A DNA stretch of 64,000 nucleotides from Palaemon carinicauda (Eukaryota > Arthropoda > Malacostraca > Decapoda > Palaemonidae): the NCBI RefSeq assembly GCF_036898095.1, contig NC_090726.1, positions 43,510,875-43,574,874 of the forward strand, read 5' to 3'. Below, piece by piece: positions 30,960-40,895 of this stretch. The notes beneath the pieces were generated by a model, which was not told the DNA's origin, did no database searches, and worked only from the letters and a program-made list of their open reading frames with translations. Numbering within the stretch: the stretch's first letter is position 1; every line of letters begins with the position of its first letter. The position numbers were made by a program, and so were the translations under genes.

Positions 30960-31516
30960 TATTATTATTCAATGGCCGCCAATATACCCGTAAGGGAAAG
31001 CATCATGCAGAGCGTCTGAGACTAAAAACAAACAAAACTATAAAATTAACGTGTGTCGCTACCTAGAATTATGAAAAACAGACAATTATAACACTCAACT
31101 TGGGAGCAGGGATCTCCAAAACGACTGACATCTTCACAAGCACCGAAACACAAAGCTATGAAAGCAACACGTCCAGAATCTCACTGGCGCTAGAAAAGGA
31201 ATGAGGGAAGAAGCGTGGGTAGTGGTAGGGATGGGGGGACGGTAGTCGTAGTAGAGGGCAGTAATTGGATGTAGAACGGCACCTCGTAGTATCGGGGGAT
31301 ATTGAGGAAGGAGAGGAATAATTGGTAAGGGACCTCTGGTAGTGGTTCTAACACGCCCCGGTTACTATACCGACGCTCTATTAGAGTGAGCGAGTGGGTT
31401 TATTCCTGGCATTCCATGCAACTTTTTCTCTGGTATATTTAGCAGTATTTATACCTTAGAAATGGTGCTATAAGGAGCATTTCACGGAGCGACACAGGTC
31501 GAGCCCCAGAAAAACA
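30960..31516 (-). mobile_element. 5' terminal remnant of a group 2-related DIRS
   Basis: The reverse complement of 31340-31516 aligns with the group 2 3' repeat at 2330-2500 (GAAATGCTCCTTnnAnCA, CCATTTCTAAGGTA, ACCAGAGAAAAA, GTCGGTATA blocks). Its outer end TTCACGGAGCGACACAGG...CCCCAGAAAA corresponds to the end predicted from the group 2 internal complementary region at 2706-2745. Left of the repeat, a minus-strand ATG near 31131 opens a short frame only. The rest of the element is missing. Confidence 0.6.
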
Positions 31517-31689
31517 TTAAATGTTATCATTCCTTTTCTGTACTGTATTCTACTATTCATTTATTATCTAACTATAAATTTCTTATCGCATCGATCAAAA
31601 CCATAAACCCATTGCATTTCAAGTAACCCCTTTCTTTTTCAATGAGATTTTTTCACCTTTCTATAGATGTCTCTTTCCAGCTATTCTCT

Positions 31690-32010
31690 AAAGGGGTTAA
31701 CTACTGCACTGCAATCGTTCAGTGGCTACTTTCCTATTGGTAAGGGTAGAAGAGACTCTCTAGCTATGGTAAGCAGCTCTTCTAGGAAAAGGACTCTCCA
31801 AAATCAAACCATTGTTCTCCAGTCTTGGATAGTGCCATAGTCTCTGTGCCATGGTCTTCCACTGTCCTGGGTTAGAATTCTCTTGCTTGAGGGTGCACTC
31901 AGGCACATTATTCTATCTATTTCCTGACTGAGCTATTCTTCCCTAATGAAGTCCTTGGGCTTACAGCATCCTGCTTTTCCAACTAGGGTTGTAACTTAGC
32001 TGGTAATAAT
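31690..32010 (+). repeat. Dispersed (AAT)n-tailed repeat, longer copy
   Basis: Covers GGGGTTAACTACTGCACTG to CCAACTAGGGTTGTAAC with a short degenerate AAT tail, thus the full span that is split between 23027-23141 and 29849-30230. Confidence 0.7.
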
Positions 32011-32467
32011 ACTACGGCTATTCAGATAAACTAGTCTTCCTCCTTTGCCCAATATTCTTGAACATTAAAAACCAGAGGAATTACAGATGAGGGAGAAATT
32101 ATATATAAAACGAGCCTCTTCAGTCCTTTCTAAGCTATAAAAATAGCACTACCAAGGAACATGTTTAAAACATGTTGAGAACTGCCTCAATAATAGCCCT
32201 ACTGTCATCACTAACCTGATCTTAAATGAACTGCTCATAAGTTTCGTAACTGTTGCTTTCCCATCAACCCATGCTGACTGACTTCAGGGCCCTGACCTTA
32301 TCTGCTGCCCATCAAAAGTTTCACTTAAAAATGGGGAAACTAAACTATATAACCTTCGTACTGACAAATAGATTAAAGTTTGGGACGACTTAAAGGGAGA
32401 TATTTCTTCATCACACTGTTAAAAAGAAAGAAAAAATATTTGTATAAGAAGACCCTGATGGTATGAA
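32011..32467. other. No feature recognised
   Basis: AT-rich unique-looking DNA without coding signal or repeat partner in the window. Confidence 0.4.
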
Positions 32468-32483
32468 AACTGTAAATATGCAG

Positions 32484-32777
32484 TGACCACGTAGAGACCG
32501 CATGAGACACAAAGGGATCAGGGACAGAAAGGGTCGCACTGGGTTAAGAGAGAGCGTCGGGGTGTTAACGCCGACGCGACCAGAAACTTACTGGAGAGCG
32601 AGACCTGAGCAAGCATGCTCCCTGACCCCGGGTCGTCTCTGGGCGCGTATCACTCCACCAGAGATGCCCCGCATAGAAAACGGGAGTAAGGTAAACTACA
32701 CAAAATTCTGGTCGGATGGGAGGAGATCCCAGATACTCCTAAGAAAGTAGTTCGAAGTAAGTACTTTGTGTTGGAAC
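32484..32777 (+). mobile_element. Short insertion flanked by a 16-bp direct repeat
   Basis: AACTGTAAATATGCAG is present at 32468-32483 and again at 32778-32793. The 294 bp between are GC-richer than the surroundings (about ACGCCGACGCGACC and GACCCCGGGTCG). A 16-bp target duplication suggests a retroposed sequence inserted by LINE machinery. I do not recognise the insert; no poly-A is visible. Confidence 0.5.
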
Positions 32778-33768
32778 AACTGTAAATATGCAGCAAACAC
32801 AATTTGCCCTATAACTATAGTGTACGTTTCTGTACTAAACCATTGAGTAGTAACCTCTACGTGGAGTCAGACATACAGATTATTTTCACAGCTCCCTTGA
32901 ATTCTAGGCAATTTAAGCCTAGATCTTCATTTCAACATGTTTCACAAGGATCTAATGAGTCTTTCCATTTGTTGTCCCCCCACCCCCAACTCTTTCCAGT
33001 CTAATTCTTCTTTCCTTCTTTTGTCATATGTTTGCTTAAATATGTTATTTTCATTAGTAAAATAAATTTTTGAATATACTTACCCGATAATCATGTAGCT
33101 GTCAACTCCGTTGCCCGACAGAATTCTACGGAAGGGATACGCCAGCGATCACTATACAAGAAGGGGGTGTACTCACCAGCGCCACCTGTGGCCAGGTACT
33201 GCAGTACTTCTTGTTGACACCACCTCAATTTTTCCTCGGTCCACTGGTTCTCTATGGGGAGGAAGGGTGGGTCAATTAAATCATGATTATCGGGTAAGTA
33301 TATTCAAAAATTTATTTTACTAATGAAAATAACATTTTTCAATATTAATCTTACCCGATAATCATGTAGCTGATTCACACCCAGGGAGGTGGGTGAAAAC
33401 CAGTGTACATGTATATCAAGAAGCTAAGTATCCCGTATTTCATATTATCAGGTATTCAAAATAACAATGAAATTATAAGTACCTGGTAAGGAAGTCGACT
33501 TGAACCATTACTCTGCCTTTAATAAGTTCGTCTTCCTTACTGAGCGCAGCGTTCCTCTTAGGAGGCTGAACAACCCTAAGGTGCTGAAGTATAAAGGGCT
33601 GCAACCCATACTAAAGGACCTCTACACAACCTCTAACCTAGGCGCTTCTCAAGAACGAATTGACCACCCGCCAAATCAACTAGGATGCGGAAGGCTTCTA
33701 GCCTACCGTAACAACCCAAAAAACAACAATAAAAGCATTCAAGAGAAAGGTTAAAAAAGGTTATGGGA

Positions 33769-34962
33769 TTAAGGGAATGTAGTGGCTGAGCCCTCACCTA
33801 CTACTGCACTCGCTGCTACGAATGGTCCCAGGGTGTAGCAGTTCTCGTAAAGAGACTGGACATCTTTGAGATAAAATGATGCAAACACTGACTTGCTCCT
33901 CCAAAAAGTTGCATCCATAATACTCTGCAGAGAACGGTTCTGTTTAAAGGCCATCGAAGTGGCTACAGCTCTCACTTCGTGGGTCCTTACCTTCAGCAAA
34001 GCAAGGTCTTCATCCTTCATGTGAGAATGAGCTTCTCTAATCAGAAGCCTTATATAATACGAAACTGCGTTTTTGGACATAGGCATCGAAGGTTTCTTGA
34101 TGGCACACCATAAGGCCTCTGATTGTCCTCGTATAGGTTTTGACCTTTTAAGATAGTATTTTAGAGCTCTGACAGGGCAAAGAACTCTCTCTAGCTCGTT
34201 ACCCACCATGTTGGAAAGGCTAGGAATTTCGAACGATCTAGGCCAAGGACGTGAAGGAAGTTCATTTTTTGCTAAAAATCCGAGCTGTAAGGAACATGTT
34301 GCTGATTCGGATGTGAATCCTATGTTCCTGCTGAAGGCGTGAACCTCACTAACTCTTTTGGCTGTTGCAAGGCAGACGAGGAAAAGAGTTTTGAGAGTAA
34401 GGTCTTTGAAAGAAGCTGACTGGAGAGGTTCAAACCTAGGAGACATAAGGAACCTTAAGACTATGTCTAGATTCCAGCCTGGAGTGGACAATCGACGTTC
34501 TTTAGAAGTCTCGAAAGATTTAAGGATGTCTTGTAGATCCTTGTTGGAGGAAAGATCCAAACCTCTGTGGCGGAGGACTGAAGCCAACATACTTCTGTAC
34601 CCTTTGATCGTAGGAGCCGAAAGAGATCTAACATTCCTAAGATGTAACAGGAAGTCAGCAACTTGGGTTACAGAGGTATTGGTAGAGGAAACTGCATTGG
34701 CTCTGCACCAGCTTCGGAAGACTTCCCACTTGGATTGATAGACTCTACGAGTGGATATCCTCCTTGCTCTGGCAATCGCTCTGGCTGCCTCCTTCGAAAA
34801 GCCTCTAGCTCTAGCGAGTCTTTCGACAGTCTGAAGGCAGTCAGACGAAGAGCGTGGAGGTTTGGATGTACCTTCTTTACGTGAGGTTGACGTAGAAGGT
34901 CCACTCTTAGAGGGAGAGTCCTGGGAACGTCGACCAGCCATTGTAGTACCTCTGTGAACCAT
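33769..34962 (-). CDS. Copy C tyrosine recombinase
   Basis: 397-codon open frame if begun at the Met of MVHRGTTMAGRRS (34960-34962); the frame is open further upstream, but that part overlaps RNase H in another frame and is not conserved as recombinase. The N-terminal core-binding part carries ARGFSKEAARAIARARR and APTIKGYRSMLASVL. The catalytic residues are visible: R203 in LATAKRVSEVHAF, H328 and R331 in THEVRAVATS, and Y364 in FASFYLKDVQ. The enzyme would insert a circular double-stranded intermediate by strand exchange. All four key residues are intact, so this frame could still encode an active protein. Confidence 0.85.
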   Translation of the reverse strand: MVHRGTTMAGRRSQDSPSKSGPSTSTSRKEGTSKPPRSSSDCLQTVERLARARGFSKEAARAIARARRISTRRVYQSKWEVFRSWCRANAVSSTNTSVTQVADFLLHLRNVRSLSAPTIKGYRSMLASVLRHRGLDLSSNKDLQDILKSFETSKERRLSTPGWNLDIVLRFLMSPRFEPLQSASFKDLTLKTLFLVCLATAKRVSEVHAFSRNIGFTSESATCSLQLGFLAKNELPSRPWPRSFEIPSLSNMVGNELERVLCPVRALKYYLKRSKPIRGQSEALWCAIKKPSMPMSKNAVSYYIRLLIREAHSHMKDEDLALLKVRTHEVRAVATSMAFKQNRSLQSIMDATFWRSKSVFASFYLKDVQSLYENCYTLGPFVAASAVVGEGSATTFP

Positions 34963-37050
34963 TCTCTTGCAGGCCAAAGGGGAGCAACCAGCGTCAGCCG
35001 TGTCCCTTCGTGAGAGACGAACTTCTGAATGACTCTGTTGATGATCTTGAACGGCGGGAATGCATATAGCTCGAGATGGGACCAATCCAGCAGAAAAGCA
35101 TCCACGTGAACTGCTGCTGGGTCTGGAACAAGGTCCAAAGTCTGTTGCACACGCTCTTGTGAAGGGTCCATTCCGTGGGGATGACTTGATCTTTCCTGCT
35201 GAGGCGATCTGCCGAGACGTTCATATTGCCCTGAATGAACCTCGTTACCAGTGAGAGGTTTAGACTTCTTGACCAAATGAGGAGGTCCCTTGCTATCTCG
35301 TACAGCTTCCTCGAATGGGTCCCTCCCTGCTTGGAGATGTATGCCAAGGCTGTGGTGTTGTCGGAGTTCACCTCCACCACCTTGTTTAGCAGGAGGGACT
35401 TGAAGTTCATTAAAGCCAGATGAACTGCCAGCAACTCCTTGCAGTTGATGTGAAGCGTTTCCTGTTCCTTGTTCCATGTTCCCGAGCATTCCTGTCCGTC
35501 CAAGGTCGCGCCCCAGCCCGAGTCTGATGCGTCCGAATAGAGATGAAGATTGGGGGTCTGAACCGCTAACGAGAGACCCTCCTTGAGAAGGATGTTGGTC
35601 TTCCACCACATGAGAGTAGTCTTCATCTCTTTGGTAACAGGAATAGAGACCGCTTCGAGCGTCATATTCTTGTCCCAGTGAGCTGCTAGATGGAATTGAA
35701 GGGGGCGGAGGTTGAGTCTCCCTAACTCGGTGAACAGGGCTAACGATGACAGGGTCCCTGTTAGACTCATCCACTGTCTCACCGAGCATCTGTTCCTCTT
35801 CAGCATGCTCAGAATGCACTCTAGGGCTTGGCTGATTCTTGGGGCCGACGGAAAAGCCCGAAAAGCTTGACTCCGAATCTCCATTCCCAGGTAAACGATG
35901 GTTTGGGAAGGAATAAGCTGGGACTTTTCTAAGTTGACCAAAAGACCCAGTTCCTTGATCAAGTCCAAAGTCCAGTTGAGACTCTCCAGACAGCGACGAC
36001 TTGTGGGGGCTCTTAACAGCCAGTCGTCTAAATAAAGGGAGGCTCTGATGTCCGCCAAGTGGAGGAATTTCGCAATATTCCTCATCAGTCGCGTAAACAC
36101 CATAGGCGCCGTGCTTAGGCCAAAACACAGGGCTTGGAATTGGTACACAACCTTTCCAAAAACGAATCTCAGGAAAGGTTGGGAGTCTGGATGAATAGGA
36201 ACGTGAAAGTAAGCGTCTTTCAGATCCAACGAGACCATCCAGTCCTCCTGCCTGACCGCTGCTAGGACCGACTTCGTCGTCTCCATAGTGAACGTCTGCT
36301 TGGTGACATAAGCATTGAGCGCACTGACGTCCAGCACCGGTCTCCAACCTCCTGTCTTCTTGGCCACCAGAAAGAGACGGTTGTAGAAGCCCGGGGATTG
36401 ATGGTCCCGGACTATCACCACTGCCTCCTTCTGTAACAGGAGCGACACCTCTTGGTGTAACGCTAGCCTCTTGTCCTTTTCCTTGTAGTTGGGAGAGAGG
36501 TTGATGGGAGAAGTGGTCAGAGGGGGATTGCGGCAGAATGGTATCCTGTAACCCTCCCTTAGCCACTTGACAGACTGGGCGTCTGCACCTCTTCTTTCCC
36601 AAGCTTGCCAGAAGATCTTGAGTCTGGCTCCTACTGCTGTCTGGAGAGGAGGAGAGTCAATGTTTGCCTTTCGAAGGCTTGGGACCTTTCTTGGACCTGC
36701 CCCTGAAACCGTCTGGACGGGTACTTCCTCGGCTGGGGGCTCTGCCACGAAAGGGCGGAATAAATCTTGTAGCAGGAGTATCGGCCACTGGGGTGCGGTA
36801 AGTTCTAGGAACCGAAGGAGCAACCTTAGCCTTACGTGCTGAAGAGGCCACAAGGTCATGAGTGTCCTTCTGAATAAGAGCCGCAGACAATTCCTTGATA
36901 AGGTCCTCAGGAAACAGGAACTTAGAAAGCGGAGCAAAAAGTAACTGAGACCTTTGACAAGAGGTGATACCAGTGGAAAGGAAGGTGCAAAGTTGTTCCC
37001 TTTTCTTGAGTACTCCCGAAACAAACATGGAGGCAAGTTCGCCGGAACCA
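34668..37050 (-). pseudogene. Copy C RT/RNase H, broken by a 70-bp deletion
   Basis: RT motifs VSLDLKDAYFHVP, CFGLSTAPMVF and YLDDWLLRAP are intact, as are the RNase H residues (LYSDASDSGWG, CKELLAVHLA, EVNSDNTTALA, VSADRLSRK). After VCNRLWTL the frame shifts, because 70 bp present in D (39133-39202) are missing at about 35132. The RNase H tail (AFPPFKIINRVIQKF, APLWPAREWFTEVL) then continues in another frame to 34668. The frame overlaps the gag end with a one-base (+1) displacement, as in A and D. Confidence 0.85.
36657..37050 (-). pseudogene. Copy C gag, 3' part left of the D insertion
   Basis: Encodes the capsid end and basic tail (SGVLKKREQLCTFLS, KDTHDLVASSARK, RFIPPFRGRAPSRGS). At 37050 it is cut by copy D; the preceding codons (MDKAIRD) lie at 43818 onward. 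Confidence 0.85.
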
Positions 37051-37381
37051 TGTTATTTTTATTAATAAAATAAATTTTTGAATATACTTACCCGATAATC
37101 ATGTAGCTGTCAACTCCGTTGCCCGACAGAATTCTATGGAGGGATACGCCAGCTATCACAATACTAGAAGGGGGTGTACTTACCAGCGCCACCTGTGGCC
37201 AGGTACTCAATTACTTGTTGTTGACACCTCCTCAATTATTCCTCGGTCCACTGGTTCTCTCTGGGGAGGAAGGGAGGGTCGATTAAATCATGATTATTGG
37301 GTAAGTATATTCAAAAATTTATTTTATTAATAAAAATAACATTTTTCAATATTAAACTTACCCGATAATCATGTAGCTGAT
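37051..37381. repeat. Copy D 3' inverted repeat and internal complementary region
   Basis: Left end TGTTATTTTTATTAATAAAA pairs with its exact inverse at about 37325-37344, including the changes that distinguish D from B and C. The adjoining TTCAATATTAAACTTACCC pairs exactly with the D 5' end. Confidence 0.85.
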
Positions 37382-37770
37382 TCACACCCAGGGAGGTGGG
37401 TGAAAACCAGTGTATAAGATTAAAGGATAGCTAAGTATCCCATATTTCATATAACAGTTATCTCAAATAACAATGAAATAATAAGTACCTGGTAAGGAAG
37501 TCGAATAGAACCGTTACTCTGCCTCTTTATTTAAAGTTCGTCTTCCTTACTGAGCGCAGCGTTCCTCTTGGAGGCTGAATCAACCCAAAGGTGCCAAAGA
37601 ACACGGGGTTGCAACCCCTACTAAAGGACCTCTACCAAACCTTTAACCCAGGCGCTTCTCAAGAATGAATAGACCACCCGCCAAATCCAAGGATGCGGAA
37701 GGCTATACCGTAACAACCATAAAAACAACAATAAAAGTATTCAAGAGAAAGGTTAAAAAAGGTTATGGGA

Positions 37771-38964
37771 TTAAGGGAATGTAGTGGCTGAGCCCTCACC
37801 TACTACTGCACTCGCTGCTACGAATGGTCCCAGGGTGTAGCAGTTCTCGTAAAGAGACTGGACACCTTTCAGATAAAATGATGCAAACACTGACTTGCTC
37901 CTCCAATAGGTTGCATCCATTATGCTCTGCAGAGAACGGTTTTTATTAAAGGCCATCGAAGTAGCTACAGCTCTTACTTCGTGGGTCCTTACCTTCAGCA
38001 ATGCAAGGTCTTCCTCCTTTAAGTGAGAATGTGCTTCTCTGATCAGAAGCCTTATATAGTACGAAAGCCCATTCTTGGACATGGGTCTCGAGGGTTTCCT
38101 AATGGCACACCATAAGGCTTCTGACTGTCCTCGAATAGGTTTAGACCTCTTCAGATAATATTTGAGAGCTCTGACAGGGCAAAGAACTCTCTCTAGTTCG
38201 TTACCTACCATGTTGGAGAGGCTAGGTATTTCGAACGATCTAGGCCAAGGACGTGAAGGAAGCTCGTTCTTTGCTAGGAATCCAAGCTGAAAAGAACATG
38301 TTGCAGATTCGGTTGTGAAACCAATGTTCTTGCTGAAGGCATGAACCTTACTGACTCTCTTAGCTGTTGCAAGGCAAACGAGAAAAAGAGTCTTGAGGGT
38401 AAGGTCCTTGAAGGAAGCTGACTGGAGAGGTTCGAACCTAGATGTCATAAGGAACCTTAAGACTACGTCTAGATTCCAGCCTGGAGTGGAAAGACGACGT
38501 TCTTTAGACGTCTCAAAAGACTTGAGAATGTCTTGAAGGTCCTTGTTGGAAGACAGGTCCAAACCTCTGTGGCGGAGAACTGAAGCCAACATGCTCCTAT
38601 ATCCTTTAATCGTAGGTGCTGAAAGGGATCTCTCATTCCTAAGATGTAGAAGGAAGTCAGCTATTTGGATCACAGAGGTATTGGTAGAGGATATTGAATT
38701 GGCTCTACACCAGCTTCTGAAGACCTCCCACTTAGACTGGTAGACTCTACGAGTGGAAACTCTTCTAGCTCTGGCAATCGCACTGGCTGCCTCCTTCGAA
38801 AAGCCTCTAGCTCTAGCGAATCTTTCGACAGTCTGAAGGCAGTCAGCCGAAGAGCGTGGAGGTTTGGGTGCAACCTGTCTACGTGAGGTTGACGTAGAAG
38901 GTCCACTCTTAGAGGTAGAGTCCTGGGGAAGTCGACTAGCCATTGAAGTACCTCTGTGAACCAT
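37771..38964 (-). CDS. Copy D tyrosine recombinase
   Basis: 397 codons from the Met of MVHRGTSMASRLP (38962-38964) to a stop at 37771. R203 in LATAKRVSKVHAF, H328 and R331 in THEVRAVATS and Y364 in FASFYLKGVQ are present. Compared with copy C, E206 in the Arg box has become K and D366 has become G, which may weaken it. The frame is open upstream for another 560 codons, but that stretch is the RT gene read out of frame. The gene overlaps the end of RT/RNase H by 295 bp. Function as in copy C. Confidence 0.85.
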   Translation of the reverse strand: MVHRGTSMASRLPQDSTSKSGPSTSTSRRQVAPKPPRSSADCLQTVERFARARGFSKEAASAIARARRVSTRRVYQSKWEVFRSWCRANSISSTNTSVIQIADFLLHLRNERSLSAPTIKGYRSMLASVLRHRGLDLSSNKDLQDILKSFETSKERRLSTPGWNLDVVLRFLMTSRFEPLQSASFKDLTLKTLFLVCLATAKRVSKVHAFSKNIGFTTESATCSFQLGFLAKNELPSRPWPRSFEIPSLSNMVGNELERVLCPVRALKYYLKRSKPIRGQSEALWCAIRKPSRPMSKNGLSYYIRLLIREAHSHLKEEDLALLKVRTHEVRAVATSMAFNKNRSLQSIMDATYWRSKSVFASFYLKGVQSLYENCYTLGPFVAASAVVGEGSATTFP

Positions 38965-40895
38965 TCTCTTGCAGGCCAAAGGGGAGCAACCAGCGTCAGC
39001 CGTGTCCCTTCGTGCGAGACGAATTTCTGCAGAACTTTGTTTATTATCTTGAACGGAGGGAATGCGTACAGGTCGAGATGGGACCAGTTCAGAAGAAAAG
39101 CATCCACATGAACCGCTGCAGGGTCTGGAACAGGGGAACAATAAAGCGGAAGTCTCTTGGTTATGGAGGTGGCAAACAGATCTATGGTAGGTTGACCCCA
39201 CAAGGTCCAAAGTCTGTTGCACACACTCTTGTGGAGGGTCCATTCCGTGGGAATGACCTGATTCCTTCTGCTTAGGCGATCCGCTGAAACATTCATATCG
39301 CCCTGGATGAACCTCGTGACCAGAGTGAGGTTTAGACCTCTTGACCAAATGAGGAGGTCCCTTGCGATCTCGTAAAGGCTCCTCGAATGGGTCCCTCCTT
39401 GCTTGGAGATGTAAGCCAAGGCTGTGGTGTTGTCTGAATTCACCTCCACCACTTTGCCTAGCAGGAGGGACTTGAAGTTCAACAGGGCTAGATGAACTGC
39501 TAGCAGTTCCTTGCAGTTGATGTGGAGTAATCCTTGTTCCTCGTTCCATACTCCCGAGCATTCCCGTCCGTCCAAGGTCGCACCCCAGCCCGAGTCCGAT
39601 GCATCTGAGAAGAGATGAAGATTGGGGGTCTGGATGGCCAATGATAGACCCTCCTTGAGAAGGAGATTGTGCTTCCACCACAGGAGAGTGGTCTTCATCT
39701 CTTGGTTGATAGGGATAGAGACTGCTTCTAGAGTCGAGCCCTTGTCCCAATGAGCTGCAAGATGGAATTGAAGAGGGCGGAGGTGGAGTCTTCCTAGCTC
39801 GACAAACAGGGCCAGTGATGAGAGGGTCCCTGTGAGACTCATCCACTGTCTCACTGAGCAATTGCTCCTCTTCAGCATGCTCATGATGCACTCTAGGGCT
39901 TGGCTTATCCTGGGGGCCGATGGAAAAGCCCGAAAATCCTGACTCCGAATCTCCATTCCCAGGTACACAATGGATTGGGAGGGAATGAGTTGAGATTTCT
40001 CTATATTGACTAATAGACCTAGGTCTCTGATTAAGTCTAAAGTCCAATTGAGGTTCTCCAGACAACGACGACTCGTGGAGGCTCTCAACAGCCAGTCGTC
40101 TAGGTAGAGGGAGGCTCTGATGTTCGACAAGTGTAGGAATTTCGCTACATTCCTCATCAGATGAGTAAAGACCATAGGAGCTGTGCTTAGGCCAAAACAC
40201 AGGGCTTGGAACTGATAGACAACCTTTCCGAAAACGAATCTCAGGAAAGGTTGGGAGTCTGGATGAATGGGAACGTGAAAGTATGCATCTTTCAAGTCCA
40301 ACGAGACCATCCAGTCCTCCTGTCTGACCGCTGCTAAGACCGACTTGGTCGTCTCCATCGTGAACGTCTGCTTGGTGACATACTCGTTGAGAGAGCTGAC
40401 GTCCAGCACCGGTCTCCAACCTCCTGTCTTCTTGGCCACAAGAAAGAGACGGTTGTAGAAGCCCGGGGATTGATGGTCCCGGACTATAACCACTGCCTTC
40501 TTCTGCACAAGTAGCGACACCTCCTGTTGCAATGCTAGCCTCTTGTCCTCTTCTTTGTAGTTGGGAGAGAGGTTGATGGGCGATGTGGTCAGAGGTGGTT
40601 TGAGGCAGAATGGAATCCTGTAACCGTTCCTCAGCCAACTGACAGACTGTGCGTCTGCACCTCTCTTCTCCCAGGCTCGCCAGAAGATCTTGAGTCTGGC
40701 TCCTACTGTTGTCTGGAGAAACGGAGAGTCAGTTCTTTCCCTTAGATGTCCTGGATCCTTTCCTAGACTTGCTCCTGTGAGAGTCTGGACGGGAGCTTCT
40801 TCGGCTGGGGGCTCTACCACGAAAGGGCGGTATGAACCTCGTAGCCGGGGTATCAGCCACTGGGGAGCGATAAGTCTTGGGGACTGAGGTGGCAA
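38670..40895 (-). CDS. Copy D reverse transcriptase - RNase H
   Basis: 741 codons. RT: motif A D200 and D203 in VSLDLKDAYFHVP, motif B CFGLSTAPMVF (about 233-243) and motif C with D266 and D267 in YLDDWLL. RNase H: D431 (LFSDASDSG), E463 (CKELLAVHLA), D487 (EVNSDNTTA) and D539 (SADRLSR). A conserved tail with APLWPAREWFTEVL follows and the frame ends at 38670. It copies element RNA into DNA. The start is uncertain: the frame overlaps gag by 167 bp in the +1 frame, so translation may depend on frameshifting or re-initiation. All catalytic residues are intact, making this the best preserved pol of the window. Confidence 0.9.
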   Translation of the reverse strand: MPPQSPRLIAPQWLIPRLRGSYRPFVVEPPAEEAPVQTLTGASLGKDPGHLRERTDSPFLQTTVGARLKIFWRAWEKRGADAQSVSWLRNGYRIPFCLKPPLTTSPINLSPNYKEEDKRLALQQEVSLLVQKKAVVIVRDHQSPGFYNRLFLVAKKTGGWRPVLDVSSLNEYVTKQTFTMETTKSVLAAVRQEDWMVSLDLKDAYFHVPIHPDSQPFLRFVFGKVVYQFQALCFGLSTAPMVFTHLMRNVAKFLHLSNIRASLYLDDWLLRASTSRRCLENLNWTLDLIRDLGLLVNIEKSQLIPSQSIVYLGMEIRSQDFRAFPSAPRISQALECIMSMLKRSNCSVRQWMSLTGTLSSLALFVELGRLHLRPLQFHLAAHWDKGSTLEAVSIPINQEMKTTLLWWKHNLLLKEGLSLAIQTPNLHLFSDASDSGWGATLDGRECSGVWNEEQGLLHINCKELLAVHLALLNFKSLLLGKVVEVNSDNTTALAYISKQGGTHSRSLYEIARDLLIWSRGLNLTLVTRFIQGDMNVSADRLSRRNQVIPTEWTLHKSVCNRLWTLWGQPTIDLFATSITKRLPLYCSPVPDPAAVHVDAFLLNWSHLDLYAFPPFKIINKVLQKFVSHEGTRLTLVAPLWPAREWFTEVLQWLVDFPRTLPLRVDLLRQPHVDRLHPNLHALRLTAFRLSKDSLELEAFRRRQPVRLPELEEFPLVESTSLSGRSSEAGVEPIQYPLPIPL

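Noticed and set aside
37771..40638. A single 955-codon minus-strand frame
   Set aside because: Only its last 397 codons are the recombinase; the upstream two-thirds is the RT/RNase H gene read out of frame. The long open stretch follows from overlapping, similarly biased frames.
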